A DNA stretch of 64,000 nucleotides from Macrotis lagotis. Taxonomy: Eukaryota > Chordata > Mammalia > Peramelemorphia > Peramelidae. Position numbers and translations under genes: made by a program. Where the stretch lies: contig NC_133658.1 in NCBI RefSeq assembly GCF_037893015.1, positions 632,577,354 through 632,641,353 on the forward strand. Direction: 5' to 3'. Below the pieces are notes generated by a model. The model worked only from the letters and a program-made list of their open reading frames with translations. It ran no database searches and had not been told where the DNA came from. Shown here piece after piece: positions 44,236 to 55,375 of this stretch (the stretch's first letter is position 1; each line of letters begins with the position of its first letter).

Positions 44236-45400
44236 CTAACAGCTCTTATAAATGAGAAAGTTCATATGAGTTATGAATATCTTTTTCCCATGCTGGAATA
44301 CAAACAGTTCAACATCATTAAGTTCCTCATAGTTAGTCCTTCTCTTCCACACCCTCTGTGGTTCACCAGAATCTTGTACTTGGAGATCAAACTTTCTGTT
44401 CAGCTCTGGTTGTTTCAACAGGAAAGTTTGAAAGTCCCCTGTTTCATTGAAAGTCCATCTTTTCCCCTGAAAGAGGATGTTCAATTTTGCTGGGTAGTTG
44501 ATTCTCACTTGTAAACCAAAATCTTTTGCCTTCCAGAATATCATATTCCAATCCCTACAAACCCTTAATGTAGACGCTACCAGATCCTGTGTAATACTGA
44601 CTATGGAGCCTTGGTAGCTGAATTGTTTTTTTTTCTGTCAGTTTTTAGAATTTTCTCTTTGATTTGGAAGTTTTGGAATTTGGTCATAATATTCCTGGAA
44701 GTTGTTTTTTTTTTTGCAAGGTGGGGGATCTCCTTCAGGAGCTGACTGGTGAATTCTCCCAATTTTTATTTTACCCTCTGCTTCTAAGATCTTGCAAAAT
44801 GAACTCTAAGCTCTTCTCCTGGTCATGGCTTTCAGGTAGCCCAATAATTTTTAAATTATTTCTTCTGGATCTGTCTTGGAGGTCAATTGTTTTTTCCAAT
44901 GAGATATTTCACATTTTCTTCTCATTCTTGGATTTTTTGGAAGAATTTTATTTCTTCCTGATTTTTTGATTTTTTGCAAAGGGATCAGCTTCCTTTAGTT
45001 CCATTTTGCATTTGAAGGAGTTATTTTCTTCAGAGAGCTTTCTTATCTCCTTTTTCCAGCTGGCCAATTCCACTTTTTAAGGCATTCTTCTCCTCATTTG
45101 TCTTTTGTTTTGCTTTTTTTGCCATTAGGCTTAAATTGGTTTTTAACATATTATTTGCTTCAGTATTTTTTTGTATATCTTTCACCAAGCTGTTGATTTA
45201 GTTTTCATGATTTTTCAGCATCACTCTCATTTCTACTCCCAATTTTTCCTCCATTTTCCTTAATTGCTTTTCAAAGACATTTTCGAGCTCATCCATAGTC
45301 TGAGCCCATTTTCTATTTCTCTTGGAGGTTTTGGATATGGAAACTTTGATTTTGTCATCATCTGTTTATGTGTTTTAATCTTGCATGGGACTAAAGTAAT
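44236..45400 (-). pseudogene. HAL1 ORF1 (L1 ORF1-like)
   Basis: The N-terminal part reads SISKTSKRNRKWAQTMDELE, then coiled-coil sequence (KQLRKMEEKLGVEMRVM). The C-terminal domain is an open stretch at 44236-44544 with INYPAKLNILFQGKRW and LKQPELNRKFDLQ, directly comparable to the conserved YPAKLSF block of L1 ORF1. At the positions of the two shared stops in the nearly full-length L1s, this copy has Gln and Met codons. It is broken by frameshifts elsewhere. Confidence 0.72.
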
Positions 45401-46097
45401 TCTCTATGGTCAAATTCTTCTTTTTCTGTTGTTTACTCATTTCCTGAGCGCAAGACAGCACTTCCAAGGCTTGGGTTTGGGGGGAGGCACAACCCCCTGG
45501 GACCTTTATTCCTCTAAAGTCTTATGCTCTCTTGCCTGTGCTTTGATATGTAATGACCACTCTACTTCCCTCTGCCCTGGGGCTATAGGAGGGATCCTGC
45601 TATCTTAGTACAGAAGCCCAAATTGCAAGCTGTATCTGAGTGTGGGCAAACAGCAGAGTCCTACCACAAGCAAGATCTGAGAAATCTCTGCAGTCTTCCC
45701 TAACCGCTTACCATCTCTGGAGGTGTAGGCTGCTTTCTCCAGATTCTTGCTGCAGATTCTGCAGCGTGCTCCTCACTCCACACTCATTCTGGTGGAGCAG
45801 AGTTCTCTCCGCCCCTTCAAGCCTATGATCTCTGAGCTGAGCTGGGCTGGGCCAGGCTGTGCTGCTCTGTGGCCTTGGCTTTTTTTTCCAATCCCAGGTC
45901 CTGGTGAAACACACCTTTCCCGGGGACTTCTAAGTTATCTTGGACTGGGAAAATGCATCACTCAGTTTTTCTGTGGATTCTGCCCCTCTAAATTTTGGCT
46001 AGAGCCATCATTTGTTTGTTTATTTGGAGTTTGGGGGGAAGGAGTTCCCAGGAAATATTTCCTTTACAACACCATCTTGGCTCTGCCCCCAACTACA

Positions 46098-46208
46098 TTG
46101 TAATAGTAATAGTAATAGTAATAGTAATAGTAATAGTAATAGTAATAGTAATAGTAATAGTAATAGTAATAGTAATAATAGTAATAGTAGTAGAAGTAGT
46201 AGTAGTAG
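46098..46208. repeat. (TAATAG)n / (TAG)n microsatellite
   Basis: About 15 TAATAG-type hexamers grade into TAG trimers, directly against the 5' end of the HAL1. Translations yield artefactual VIVI or NSNS strings. Confidence 0.95.
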
Positions 46209-46275
46209 CCATTGTACTATCAGTGGAATGTGGGTTCACAAATTAAAGGTAGAAATCATGGGTTTCTGAAAGATG

Positions 46276-48089
46276 AAGAAATTTGTATGCTCCCTAGGAT
46301 TCTTATTAATTAATTAATTGATTGATTTTCATCCATATTCCCATGCATAATTCCAAGTTACAAAATTTCCCTCCACCCTCCCTTCCAACCTCCTCCCCTC
46401 AACAGGGAACAGTCAGGTTAGCATTTTACATACATATTTTGATAAACATGTTTTCAGATTAGTAATTTTTGTCACGAGGATATAGGATTAAGGGAAAGAC
46501 ACATAAAAGATAATTTTTATAAAGTGTTTATCAAATTTGGGAAACTTTTTTTTCTGTGTATTTTGTTTTGTTTTGTTTTTCTCCCTCTGAATGGGGATAA
46601 TATAGACTATAGACAGTCAAATATAGTTGTCCTAGCTCTCTGGGCTGTTGAGAGGAGTTTCTTCCATCCATTGTTCATCTCATAATGTTGTTGATGAGTT
46701 CACTGTTCTCTTGGTTCCACTCCCTTAGCTCACCATCAGATCTGGTAAATCATACCATGCTTCTCTAGAGTCTGACCATTTATGGTCTCTATTAAAACAA
46801 TAGTATTCCATAGTATTCATGTACCATAACTTGTTAGTCATTCCTCAATTTCCAATTCTTTGCCACTACAAAAAGAGCTTCTATGAATATTTTGGAACAT
46901 GTAGGAATTTTCCCATTTTTTATAATTTCTTCTGGATATAGTCCTAGGATTGGAATTGCTGGGTCAAAGGTATGAACAGTTTTGCTTCTCTTTATTCATA
47001 GTTCCCTATTGTTCTCCAGAAAGGTTGGATCCATTTACAACTCCACCCACAATGCATCAATGTCCCAATACTCCCACAACCTCTTCAACAATTTTCCCTG
47101 TTATTCATCTTGGCTAATTTAATAGGTGTGAAATGATACCTCATTGTTTTTTTAATTTGCATTTCTCTAATCAATAGTGATTGGAGCTTTTTTTCATATA
47201 CTTATATATAGCCTTAATTTCTTCATTTGAAAACTCTATTCATATTCTTTGACCATATATCAACTGGAAAATGACTTGTGATCTTATAAATTTGATGCAT
47301 ATTTTAGAAATGGGACTTTTATCAGCACTCCTAATTGTGAAGATTGTTTCCCAGCTTTCTGATTTCCTTCTAATTTTGGTAACATTGATTTTATTAGTGC
47401 AAAAACCTTTTAATTTAATATAGTCAAAATCATTCATTTTGTAGTTTATAATGTGCTCTTATTCTTGTTTGGTCATAAATTTATTCATTTTCCAAAGATC
47501 AGATAGATAAGGTATTTTTTGTCTATTAATTTATCTATAGCATTGCTCTTTATATCTAAATCCTATACCCATTTTGACCTTATTTTGGTAAAGAGTGTGA
47601 GTTGTGGATCTATGCCTAATTTTTGTCATTCTAGTTTTCCCAACAATTTTTGTCAAATAGTGAGTTCTTATCCCAAAGGCTGATGTTTTGGGATTTGTCA
47701 AATAGTGTTTTGATGTAGTCATTTACTGCAGTTTCTTTTGAACCTGTTGTAATCCACTGGTCCATTATTCTATTTCTTAATCAGTACCAGGCAGTTTTGA
47801 TGACTGCTGATTTATAGCATAGTTTTACATCTTGGTAGAACTACACCAAGTTTCTTTTCATTTTTTTTGTCAATTCCCTTGCTATTCTTGCCCTTCTGTT
47901 GCTCCAGATGAATTTTTGTTACTATTTTTTCTAGTTCAGTAAAGAGCTATGTGGTAGTTTGATTGGTATGACACTGAATATATAATTTAATTTGTGTAGA
48001 ATTGACATTTTTATTATATTAACTTGACCTAACCATGAGCATTTGACATTTTCCCAATTATTTAGATATGACTTTATTTGGGTGAGGAG
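46276..48089 (-). mobile_element. Old L1, 3' part
   Basis: Antisense 3' UTR of the type at 7515-8050 (46300-46760), then the ORF2 C-terminal half: KLKGFCTNKINVTKIRRKSE...ETIFT at about 47240-47440, and the LTKIVGKTRMTKIRHRSTTH segment at about 47531-47722. It ends abruptly at about 48089, within sequence homologous to 12080 in the L1 at 10.3-17.1 kb. Strongly diverged. Confidence 0.75.
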
Positions 48090-48688
48090 TGACTCCCCCA
48101 AATATTAAAACTGCTCAAGATTTATTGTAAAATATTGCAAAGTAAACAGGTTAAAACTCCTACATAAGCTGTAAGTACCTTGAAGACAGGTTAAGCAAAA
48201 TTTGTGTGAGGGTGAGAGAGAGAGAAAGAGACAGAAACAGAGAGAGAGACAGCTCAGCCATGTGGCATGTGGGCCTATGTTGAATAAACAGGACTTAACA
48301 TATGAGCACATGGCTGAAGAAGGAAAGAGAGATGCAAACAACCTGCAGGGTGGAAGGTAGAGTCAAGAAGAAGCAAGAAGGGGCTGTACTTCCTCTTAAT
48401 TGAACTTCTGTAGTAGGTTGGACAAGGGATGGCCTTTGGGGTCTGGGTATTGTTCAATGGGAAGCAAAGTAATGGTCCTCCTTGTCTCTGCATGCATGAT
48501 TTCTAAGTTCAAGATGTCATTTCCTGTCATGCTACTGTCAATGGGCAAGGCAAAGTCAGATTAACTGGGAACTAGAAATTGGTAGAAGCAGTAATGGAGA
48601 GGCAGGCTACAAACAACAGTGGTCAAGCACAGACAGGATACAATCTACAGAGATCAGTTTACATCTCAGGAGCAAACAGCCTTCTACA
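48090..48688 (-). repeat. Candidate LTR
   Basis: On the - strand it begins TGTAGAAGGCTG and ends GGGGGAGTCA, so it has TG...CA borders. An AATAAA (TTTATT at 48121-48126) lies 31-36 bp before the end, as in many LTRs. Its length of about 600 bp is typical. A matching target duplication was not seen, so the borders are tentative. Confidence 0.45.
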
Positions 48689-48779
48689 ATTAACAAAATT
48701 TAACAGCATAAAAGATTACAGAATTTGTTTCTAATTAAAAATTTACAACATTCATAATTCTCTGCATCAGTAGTACTAA

Positions 48780-48990
48780 TAAATAGATTCTGGCATTTAT
48801 ATAATCCTTCTAGGCTTATAAAGTGTTCTAGATCTGTTAATTTGTTTACTTTTCCCAACAATCCTATGAAGCTGGTACTATTATCATGACCATTTTACAA
48901 CTGAGAAAACAGAGAATTTGTGACTTCTAGGGTCATACAGTGACTGGCTCAGGATTTGAATTCACTTTTTTCTTGACTCCTTGTCTTACA
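48780..48990 (-). repeat. MIR SINE, antisense
   Basis: TATAATCCTTCTAGGC..., 'CATTTTACAACTGAGAAAAC' and TCAGGATTTGAATTCAC follow the antisense MIR order. Confidence 0.75.
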
Positions 48991-49094
48991 CTATATGCAT
49001 CATTTATAGACATTTAACTAATTTTGTTTCTTTGTCTTTTCAAAGCAGTTCAATGCAGTTAAAAATTACTTTCTACCTCAAACTATTAAAAAGT

Positions 49095-49625
49095 CTACCT
49101 TTTGTTACGTGAATACTATGGAATACTATTGTTCTATAAGAAACTATAAAAGGTCAGTCTCTAGGAATGACTTACAGTATCTGATGCTGAGCAAAGGGAG
49201 TAGAATCAAGAGAATAATGTAGACATCAACAACATTATAATATGAACAACCTTGATGGAAATAGCTCCTCTTGGCAGTCCAGAGGACTAGGACACTTGTA
49301 TCTGACTGGTTATGGACTATAACCAACCAAAGGAAGTAAAACAAAACAAAACAAAACACACTAGAAAAAAAAGAAAAACAACCCTTCTGATTCTGATGAA
49401 CAGTTTATAAAAATTATCTCTTATGTATCTCTTTCCCTTAACATAAATTCACCATGCCAAAAATTACTAATTACTAATTAGTAAACATGTTTATCAAAAT
49501 GTGTCTGTAAAATGCATACTTAACTCTTCCCTGCTGAAGGGAGGGAGTTTGGAAGGGAGGGTGGAGGGAATTTTGTAACTTGGAAATGTGCATGTACATA
49601 TGGATGAAAATAAATAAATAAATTA
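49095..49625 (+). mobile_element. L1 3' end (5'-truncated)
   Basis: Same 3' UTR family as 7515-8050: 'GAACAACCTTGATGGAAATA', 'CATGCCAAAAATTACTAATT', a GGGAGGGTGGAGGG block and an AAAATAAATAAATAAATT tail. Confidence 0.78.
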
Positions 49626-50459
49626 GAGAAGTCAACCTTTCCCTCCTAACTGGTGAAAGACAGAGTAAAGAGAAAAAAATCAGATTTTTCTATTTTTCCA
49701 TTTTTTTTCCCAGACTCGAAACAACATACAACCTGTCTTTTTGGCAAACAGACATTAAAGCTAAAAATCTCAAAACTTATCTTTCATTTTTCTTCCTCTC
49801 CAGACCATCTCTTTCTTCCTAAATGTTATCACAGAACATCATAGTAGGGAGTTGGGTTTCTACTTAAAAAAAGGAGGATGAAGAGTTTCTGGTTTGGTTT
49901 TTAGATGAGTACTACCACCAACTTACAGAAAGCCCATTGTTATTAAGGACATTGTTCTATTCAACTGCAAAATACTATTAAGTACTCTAAATTTTCAGTG
50001 GAAGGGCTGAGATTTATATCTACAGACAATGAAAGACCAAATTGCTGATAAAATAATGGTGTGGAGAAGCTTTCTTTTTATGACCTGGACAAAAAAATCC
50101 ACAAATAAGTTTTTTTGAGGGCAGGGGTTGTTTTAGTTCTGTTTTTGAATCATAGTCTAACATATAACAGAGAAGAAATGCTTGCTGATTTATTGTTTGA
50201 TTTCTTTGAGCTCATAAATATAAGGGAAAATTGGCTGCTAGCCCAGGATCTTTTTTTTTTTTGGTTAGAATTTCTCAAGGACCATCCTTCCTCTCCCAAA
50301 TTTCCTTCTATCTCATCTGTCCCACCGGAGATGAAGCATTCATCTCCTTTCTACTGTAACCATATTGTTCATGGTCATGCTGTTGACACACCCAGTGAAG
50401 GTTTCCCCAGCTGTACTCACCATGTTAAATGTCTTTCCTCTTAGCTTTTAAGATGTCAA
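49626..50459. other. No gene recognised
   Basis: Unassigned sequence with short frames lacking recognisable similarity. Confidence 0.45.
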
Positions 50460-50640
50460 GTTCATTACACATACTGTGTGACCTCGGGCAAATCATTTAA
50501 TCTCTATCTACCTCAGTTTCCTCAACTACAAAATTATAGCACCTCCATCCTTAATTTGTAATAAGTTTTGTAAAGTGCTTTGCAAACTTTAAAGTGCTAT
50601 TCAAACATTAGTTAGTAATTATTATTATTATTATTATTTT
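50460..50640 (+). repeat. MIR SINE
   Basis: 'ACTGTGTGACCTCGGGCAAA', 'CTCAGTTTCCTCAACTACAA' and 'GTAAAGTGCTTTGCAAACTT', then ATTATTATT, form a clear sense MIR. Confidence 0.9.
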
Positions 50641-51179
50641 ATTATCACATACACATATAGTAGTGCAATTGGAAACCAAGAGGAACTGAAATCTAAACGA
50701 TGACGTTTCTTATGAATGTGGTTTGTCTTTTAAATGACAAAACTGGGTAGTGGTGTAAGGAAAGAATAGAAAAAGTTCCTAATCATCAGTAGGATCAGTC
50801 TAGGAAGAGAAAATCTAAGTGTAGATATGGAGGCAGGAAAGAACAGGGGAATAGAAAGTATTCCAATTTGGTACAGCAGACCAAGTCCTTGCAAATGAGA
50901 CTTCCATATGATATGAAAGTCTGAGAGCTTTCTCACTTCTTGGGGTTGTAGTCCACAATTAAGATAATTTCACTTAGACTAGTTCACTAAGAACTACAGG
51001 ATGCCTCATTCTGCTAACTTTGCTTAAAGACATGTGACTCACAAAACTCAGAGAAAATCTAGGTTTATGTACCAGTCAAAGAAAACAATTCATGGAAAAC
51101 TTATGGAAAATAATGATACTTGTCCATGAGGAAATTTCCCTCAGAAGCTGTACTGCCTAAATCATTTAAATTCAGTTAA
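50641..51179. other. No gene recognised
   Basis: No conserved frame or repeat terminus seen. Confidence 0.45.
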
Positions 51180-51488
51180 CTGGGTAACTAGGTGGTCCAG
51201 TATATAGAGCACCAGCCCTGGAGTCAGGAGACCTGAGTTCAAATCCAATGTCAGGCATTTGACACTTAATTGCCCAAGTGAACTTGGGCTAGTCACTTAA
51301 TCCTGATTTCCTTGCATTCAGAGCAATCTTCATGTGTCCTGATTCAGATCTGGTCACTGAACCTAGATGATCCTGAGGAGTAAGTGAGGCTGGTGACTTA
51401 GCACAGCACCCCCCTCACTCATATCCAATTCATTTGCTTGTCATGGATTCACCTCCCTAATGTGATCTTCTTCAAGAATGAAGGACAA
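51180..51488 (+). mobile_element. Long CORE-SINE
   Basis: Head GGTAACTAGGTGGTCCAGTA, core ACTTGGGCTAGTCACTTAAT, 3' part 'TGTCCTGATTCAGATCTGGT' and TGAGGCTGGTGACTTAGCAC, ending AATGAAGGACAA. Its tail was the target of the SINE that follows. Confidence 0.88.
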
Positions 51489-51636
51489 GGGGCAACTAGG
51501 TGGAGCAGTGGATAGAGCAACATCCATGGAGTCAGGAGAATCTGAGTTCAAATCTGACCTCAGACACTTAATAATTACCCAACTATGTGTGTCCTTGGGT
51601 AAGTCACTTCACCCCATAGCTTTGCCAAAAAAAAAA
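51489..51636 (+). mobile_element. MIR-core SINE inserted in the tail of a long SINE
   Basis: 'GGGGCAACTAGGTGGAGCAG' to an A-run. The flanking repeats AATGAAGGACAA (51477-51488) and AATGAAGGATAA (51637-51648) are the host SINE tail. Confidence 0.93.
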
Positions 51637-51954
51637 AATGAAGGATAAATATCATCACCTGAGTAAGGAGGGTCTCAAGCAAATAATGCCTTTAGCATGA
51701 CTTGTCAGTAGAAATACAATCAATATTCTCTGCAATTCTAGCTGAAGGTTAGGACCTTCTTTCTGGTCCTAGAATTGTACACAGAAAAGTTGATAAATAA
51801 TTACATTTAGTAGCCAGGACTAGAATCTTTTATCAGCATTCTCTTTCTACCCAAATATATTTGATACTTAGCCTGAGAGGTATTAAATTCACACTAAGTG
51901 GAGAATATGATATCAAGATCCTATTCCAAAAATTCTGATTTTACACCCTGAAAG

Positions 51955-52070
51955 TTCTATTCAGGGGAATTATGAGGTTCAAATGAGACAATGGATACAG
52001 AGTACTATGCAGACCCTAAAACATTTATTATTATTATTAATATTAATATTATCATTATTATTAGCCTTCA
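51955..52070 (+). repeat. MIR 3' end with (ATT)n
   Basis: TATGAGGTTCAAATGAGACA ... CATTTATTATTATT is the usual MIR 3' end. Confidence 0.65.
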
Positions 52071-52559
52071 TTAACCAGGCCACCACTCTGCTTATAACTT
52101 AATTATCTGAGCCCTATGGCTGAGCTCAAGTAATGTTATTAGAGCTATATAGGGATATACTAACAAATGTCTAACCACTCATCTCTGGGGAGGAAATGAA
52201 TGTATACACCTACTTTTAAGTTGAATCTGCAGTATTAATAGCTTCTTAAAGCTAAAGTCTGAACAATCAAAGCATTAAATTTAGTTCTGATTTTTAATAA
52301 TTGCTGATTTTTAAGATGCAAATGCTCATACTAAAATTTTAACAGGTTCTCCCAAGGAGTTAGAGCTGGATCCAGTATTTTCATGGTTCTACTTCCCAGG
52401 GTAAGTCTTTCTGAGACCTGAATTTTCCTGATCTCAATGAAATTGTGAAACAAAGAGCAGACTGCAAAACTAGGGGAAGCACTTTCATTGAGTTTTGACA
52501 GGGAAGCAAGGGACAGTGCCTTTGTTCATATTTAGAATCAGGCAAGAGAGGAGGAGCTA

Positions 52560-52697
52560 AAGCAAAACAAAATTCCCACAAAGGGTGGAGTCAAGAGGAA
52601 CTTGCTGTAGAAAGTCTTTCTGAACCTCAGCATTCACTCTGACAGAAGATCCAGTCTTGTTACTTGAAGCTGTGGAACACACCAGAAGCCTAGTAAG
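52560..52697 (+). other. Possible non-coding first exon with splice donor
   Basis: A less AT-rich, repeat-free block ends TAGTAAG|GTGAGA with a good donor consensus at 52697/52698. No transcript evidence exists in the sequence and no open frame crosses it. This is speculative. Confidence 0.15.
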
Positions 52698-52738
52698 GTG
52701 AGAATTACCTCAGAACACTTATTTGGGATACACAGACA

Positions 52739-52830
52739 TGGACACACACAGATACACAAACAGACACACACATACACACAGAGACACAGAAACACACACA
52801 CACATACACAGACACAAACAGAAACTTCTC
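52739..52830. repeat. (CACAGA)-like microsatellite
   Basis: Impure CA-rich array with GACACA interruptions. Confidence 0.9.
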
Positions 52831-52909
52831 ACATTCATACAGACAACAGACAAACATATACACAATTGCTTTATAGAACAACTTGAAATTTGTATTTCTT
52901 ACCATTTCC

Positions 52910-54040
52910 CTGGCATCATATGTGGCACATATATTTTAGTCTACACTTTGTTCTCAGAACATAATATTGTTTAAAATGTATAACCAAATATAAGAGTCTC
53001 AAAAAGAATCACCTACATAATGAAGGCAGTTTTACCTCAGATTTGTTCAGTCAATGGAAAAATTTCAGTGAATTTTTAAAAGAATGAACATTGGAAATCC
53101 CCTGCATTCAATATTCTTAAAATGTCATTGCAAAGGTCTATATATAGAAGGATACAGTTAAGTAGTTTTTAGGTTTACACTTTCAGTTTTACTTCTTTTA
53201 TGCCAGTTTCAAATAAATGATTTTTATTTAAAGAAGTGAAATTGTGTAAGCATGGGACAAAATACCTTCTTTTCATTTTCTGTAATAGTTGTCTAAAAGG
53301 CAGTGTCTCTTTTTTCTAAGTAGCAGAATAATTTTTTTAACCTATTTGTATTTACAGTTATCTGGTGACATTAGATTGAACCAACAGTATAAGTCTCATT
53401 GCTGTTAATATTATATTAGTTTAGTGCTAAAATATCCAGTGGATGGAGCTATGTGTTGCTCAGTATAAGAAACTGATGTAAGTACTGATTTACTGGAAAT
53501 TGTTATTTTCTTTTTATTTCTACTGATGGACATTTGGAATGGTAGTCTAACAAGTTGTTTTTTGGTTGGTTTTTTTTTTACTTAAAAATGACTTTTCATA
53601 CATCTCTATTGTAATGAGCTTTGGCTATTTGGTTTAAACATTTCTAAACTTTGAACTGTCAAGCTAGATGTAATTTGTTCCTTTGGCATAAACTTACACT
53701 CAGCACTGCGTAAACATTAACTATTGTTTTATTGAGGTCATTCAACTAACAAGTTGATTTAACCTTAGACCCCTCAGTAAATGAAATAGCAGGAAACATT
53801 AGTGTTTATTTATTACTACTGCATTGACTCTTTAAATAGGCTCTTGGGCAGAAGATCTTAACTTATAAAGGCACTGAATATCCCACTGAAGAATTGCATT
53901 GGAAGAATTTGTGCCTGTGTGTTTGTATGTCTATATGTGTCTTTGTGTGGGCACATGTACTTTTTTTTCTTTAATAGTTCACTCTTGAACTGGTAATTAG
54001 TTGATCTGGGACCTAATGAGTATGTTTAGTGCCATCATTT
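52910..54040. other. No gene recognised
   Basis: Repeat-poor sequence. A polypyrimidine tract plus TTTACAG at about 53340-53357 and a later TGTAAGT at about 53475 could bound a ~118 bp exon, but there is no supporting frame or similarity. Confidence 0.4.
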
Positions 54041-54044
54041 ATTT

Positions 54045-54180
54045 GCTATATAATATATTATATATATATTATATAATATATTATGTAATATATATATAAT
54101 ATATTATATATATTATATACCATATATAATATGTGCATCCTATAATATGTATTATATACTACATAATCTATGCTATACTA
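54045..54180. repeat. AT-rich (TATATAAT)-type satellite
   Basis: Nearly pure A/T with repeated TATATAATATAT, able to form hairpins. Confidence 0.9.
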
Positions 54181-54219
54181 ACAAGTATACCAGTACTATC
54201 ATTTATTTGCTATATAATG

Positions 54220-54330
54220 TTGAGCAAACAATTTTTCCTCCGAGTTTCAGCTTCATCATCTATTAAATGGCAATAATAAGAATACATCCTTGCCAAATGA
54301 AAGATTAAATACTAAAAAATTTAAATTAAA
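54220..54330 (+). repeat. MIR fragment
   Basis: GTTGAGCAAACAATTTTTCC, TCATCATCTATTAAATGG and AATAATAAGA follow the MIR order. Confidence 0.55.
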
Positions 54331-54779
54331 TGAAGTAAAATTAATTTAAAACTATTTTAAAATTCAACATGAAAAACATTTTTGCAATCTTATAAAATAC
54401 TATACAAAGGCACTATTTTAGGAAAATAACCTCAAAAGCCTGCAAAAAAAAAACCTGTTTTGCAACTCTTAAATCTGAGTTTATTACTCCCTTCTCCCTA
54501 CCCTTGAACTCAACACACATACTTATGTAAACAGTGAAAGGTATTAAATTTGTTTAGAAGCAAAATTAAGACTAGAGTTAAAAATGAAAATTCATGATGT
54601 TTAAAGTCATTTTTCATTTAAATACATATAATTTAATAATTTAAAATGTCAACTATTAAACATCTAATTTTTTATATTCAAGAAATTTTCTCTGTATTTC
54701 TGTTTCAAAAAAAACATTTCTGCTTGAATCAGAATGTCAGGAAAGATTTAAATAGAGAAGAAGCTTTATGACATTATCT

Positions 54780-54905
54780 GGTCAATTTTTCATTTTACAT
54801 ATTAGGAAACAAATTCAGAAAACGATAGCTTTCCTTCTAAGGTCCCACAAACAGTAAAGAAAGTTCAGATTTAAAGAAAGTTCTCATTCCACACTCTTGT
54901 GTTTT
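54780..54905 (-). repeat. MIR fragment, antisense
   Basis: TTTTACATATTAGGAAACAA, followed by AAGGTCCCACAAACAGTAA, is a degenerate antisense MIR. Confidence 0.5.
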
Positions 54906-55154
54906 GTCCATTAATCAATTCATATGAGAAGCAGTCAAACAGCTTATTCTGAAAGATACGTAGGAGTAAGGAAATCAATATTTCATTTCATTTTGGGACT
55001 TATTTATTTTGATCATTTCTATGAATTCCTCAGTAGAGGTATTCTCATTGTAGGAATCCTTCCACTGATATAGATTTATAACACTTCCATACTTTAGAAG
55101 CCTGAGGAAGTTCACTTGTGTGTTGAAAGCTCAAGAAACTTGCTCATGGTTATG

Positions 55155-55175
55155 TATTTTATATATTTTATATAT

Positions 55176-55213
<38 letters not shown>

Positions 55214-55305
55214 ATAGAGAGAGAGAGCTATCTATAAATATAGCTATAGCTATAGCTATAACTAGCTAGCTATATGTCTATATCTATCTATATTTATCTA
55301 TCTAA
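55155..55305. repeat. Compound (TA)/(TG)/(GA)/(TAGC) microsatellite
   Basis: Successive TA, TG, GA, AGCTAT and TCTA arrays. Confidence 0.93.
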
Positions 55306-55375
55306 AACAGAAACAAGACTTGAACCCAGATTTCCTGGTTCCAAGCAAGGCTCTTTATATGCTCTGTTGCATGCA
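55306..55375 (-). repeat. MIR fragment, antisense
   Basis: ACTTGAACCCAGATTTCCTG followed by AAGGCTCTTTAT is an antisense MIR piece. Confidence 0.5.

Larger units (their letters stand above)
43205..46092 (-). mobile_element. HAL1-like half-L1, uninterrupted by L1
   Basis: On the - strand it starts near GGCAGAGCCAAGATGGTGTT (about 46090). It then has a GC-rich leader, ORF1 (about 45400 to 44236), a ~1 kb 3' UTR that is pyrimidine-rich on the + strand, and an A-rich end near 43205-43235. It is about 2.7 kb without the inserted SINE and contains no endonuclease or RT sequence. The same layout recurs in the split copy at 8.5-18.3 kb. This fits HAL1, the ORF1-only L1 relatives known from several mammals. 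Confidence 0.68.

Noticed and set aside
45995-46269. Two overlapping frames with VIVIVI and NSNSNS repeats
   Set aside because: They run through the (TAATAG)n array and join unrelated HAL1 leader sequence. Not proteins.
52698-52905. Thr/His-rich and Val/Cys-rich frames on both strands
   Set aside because: Microsatellite translations of the CACAGA array.
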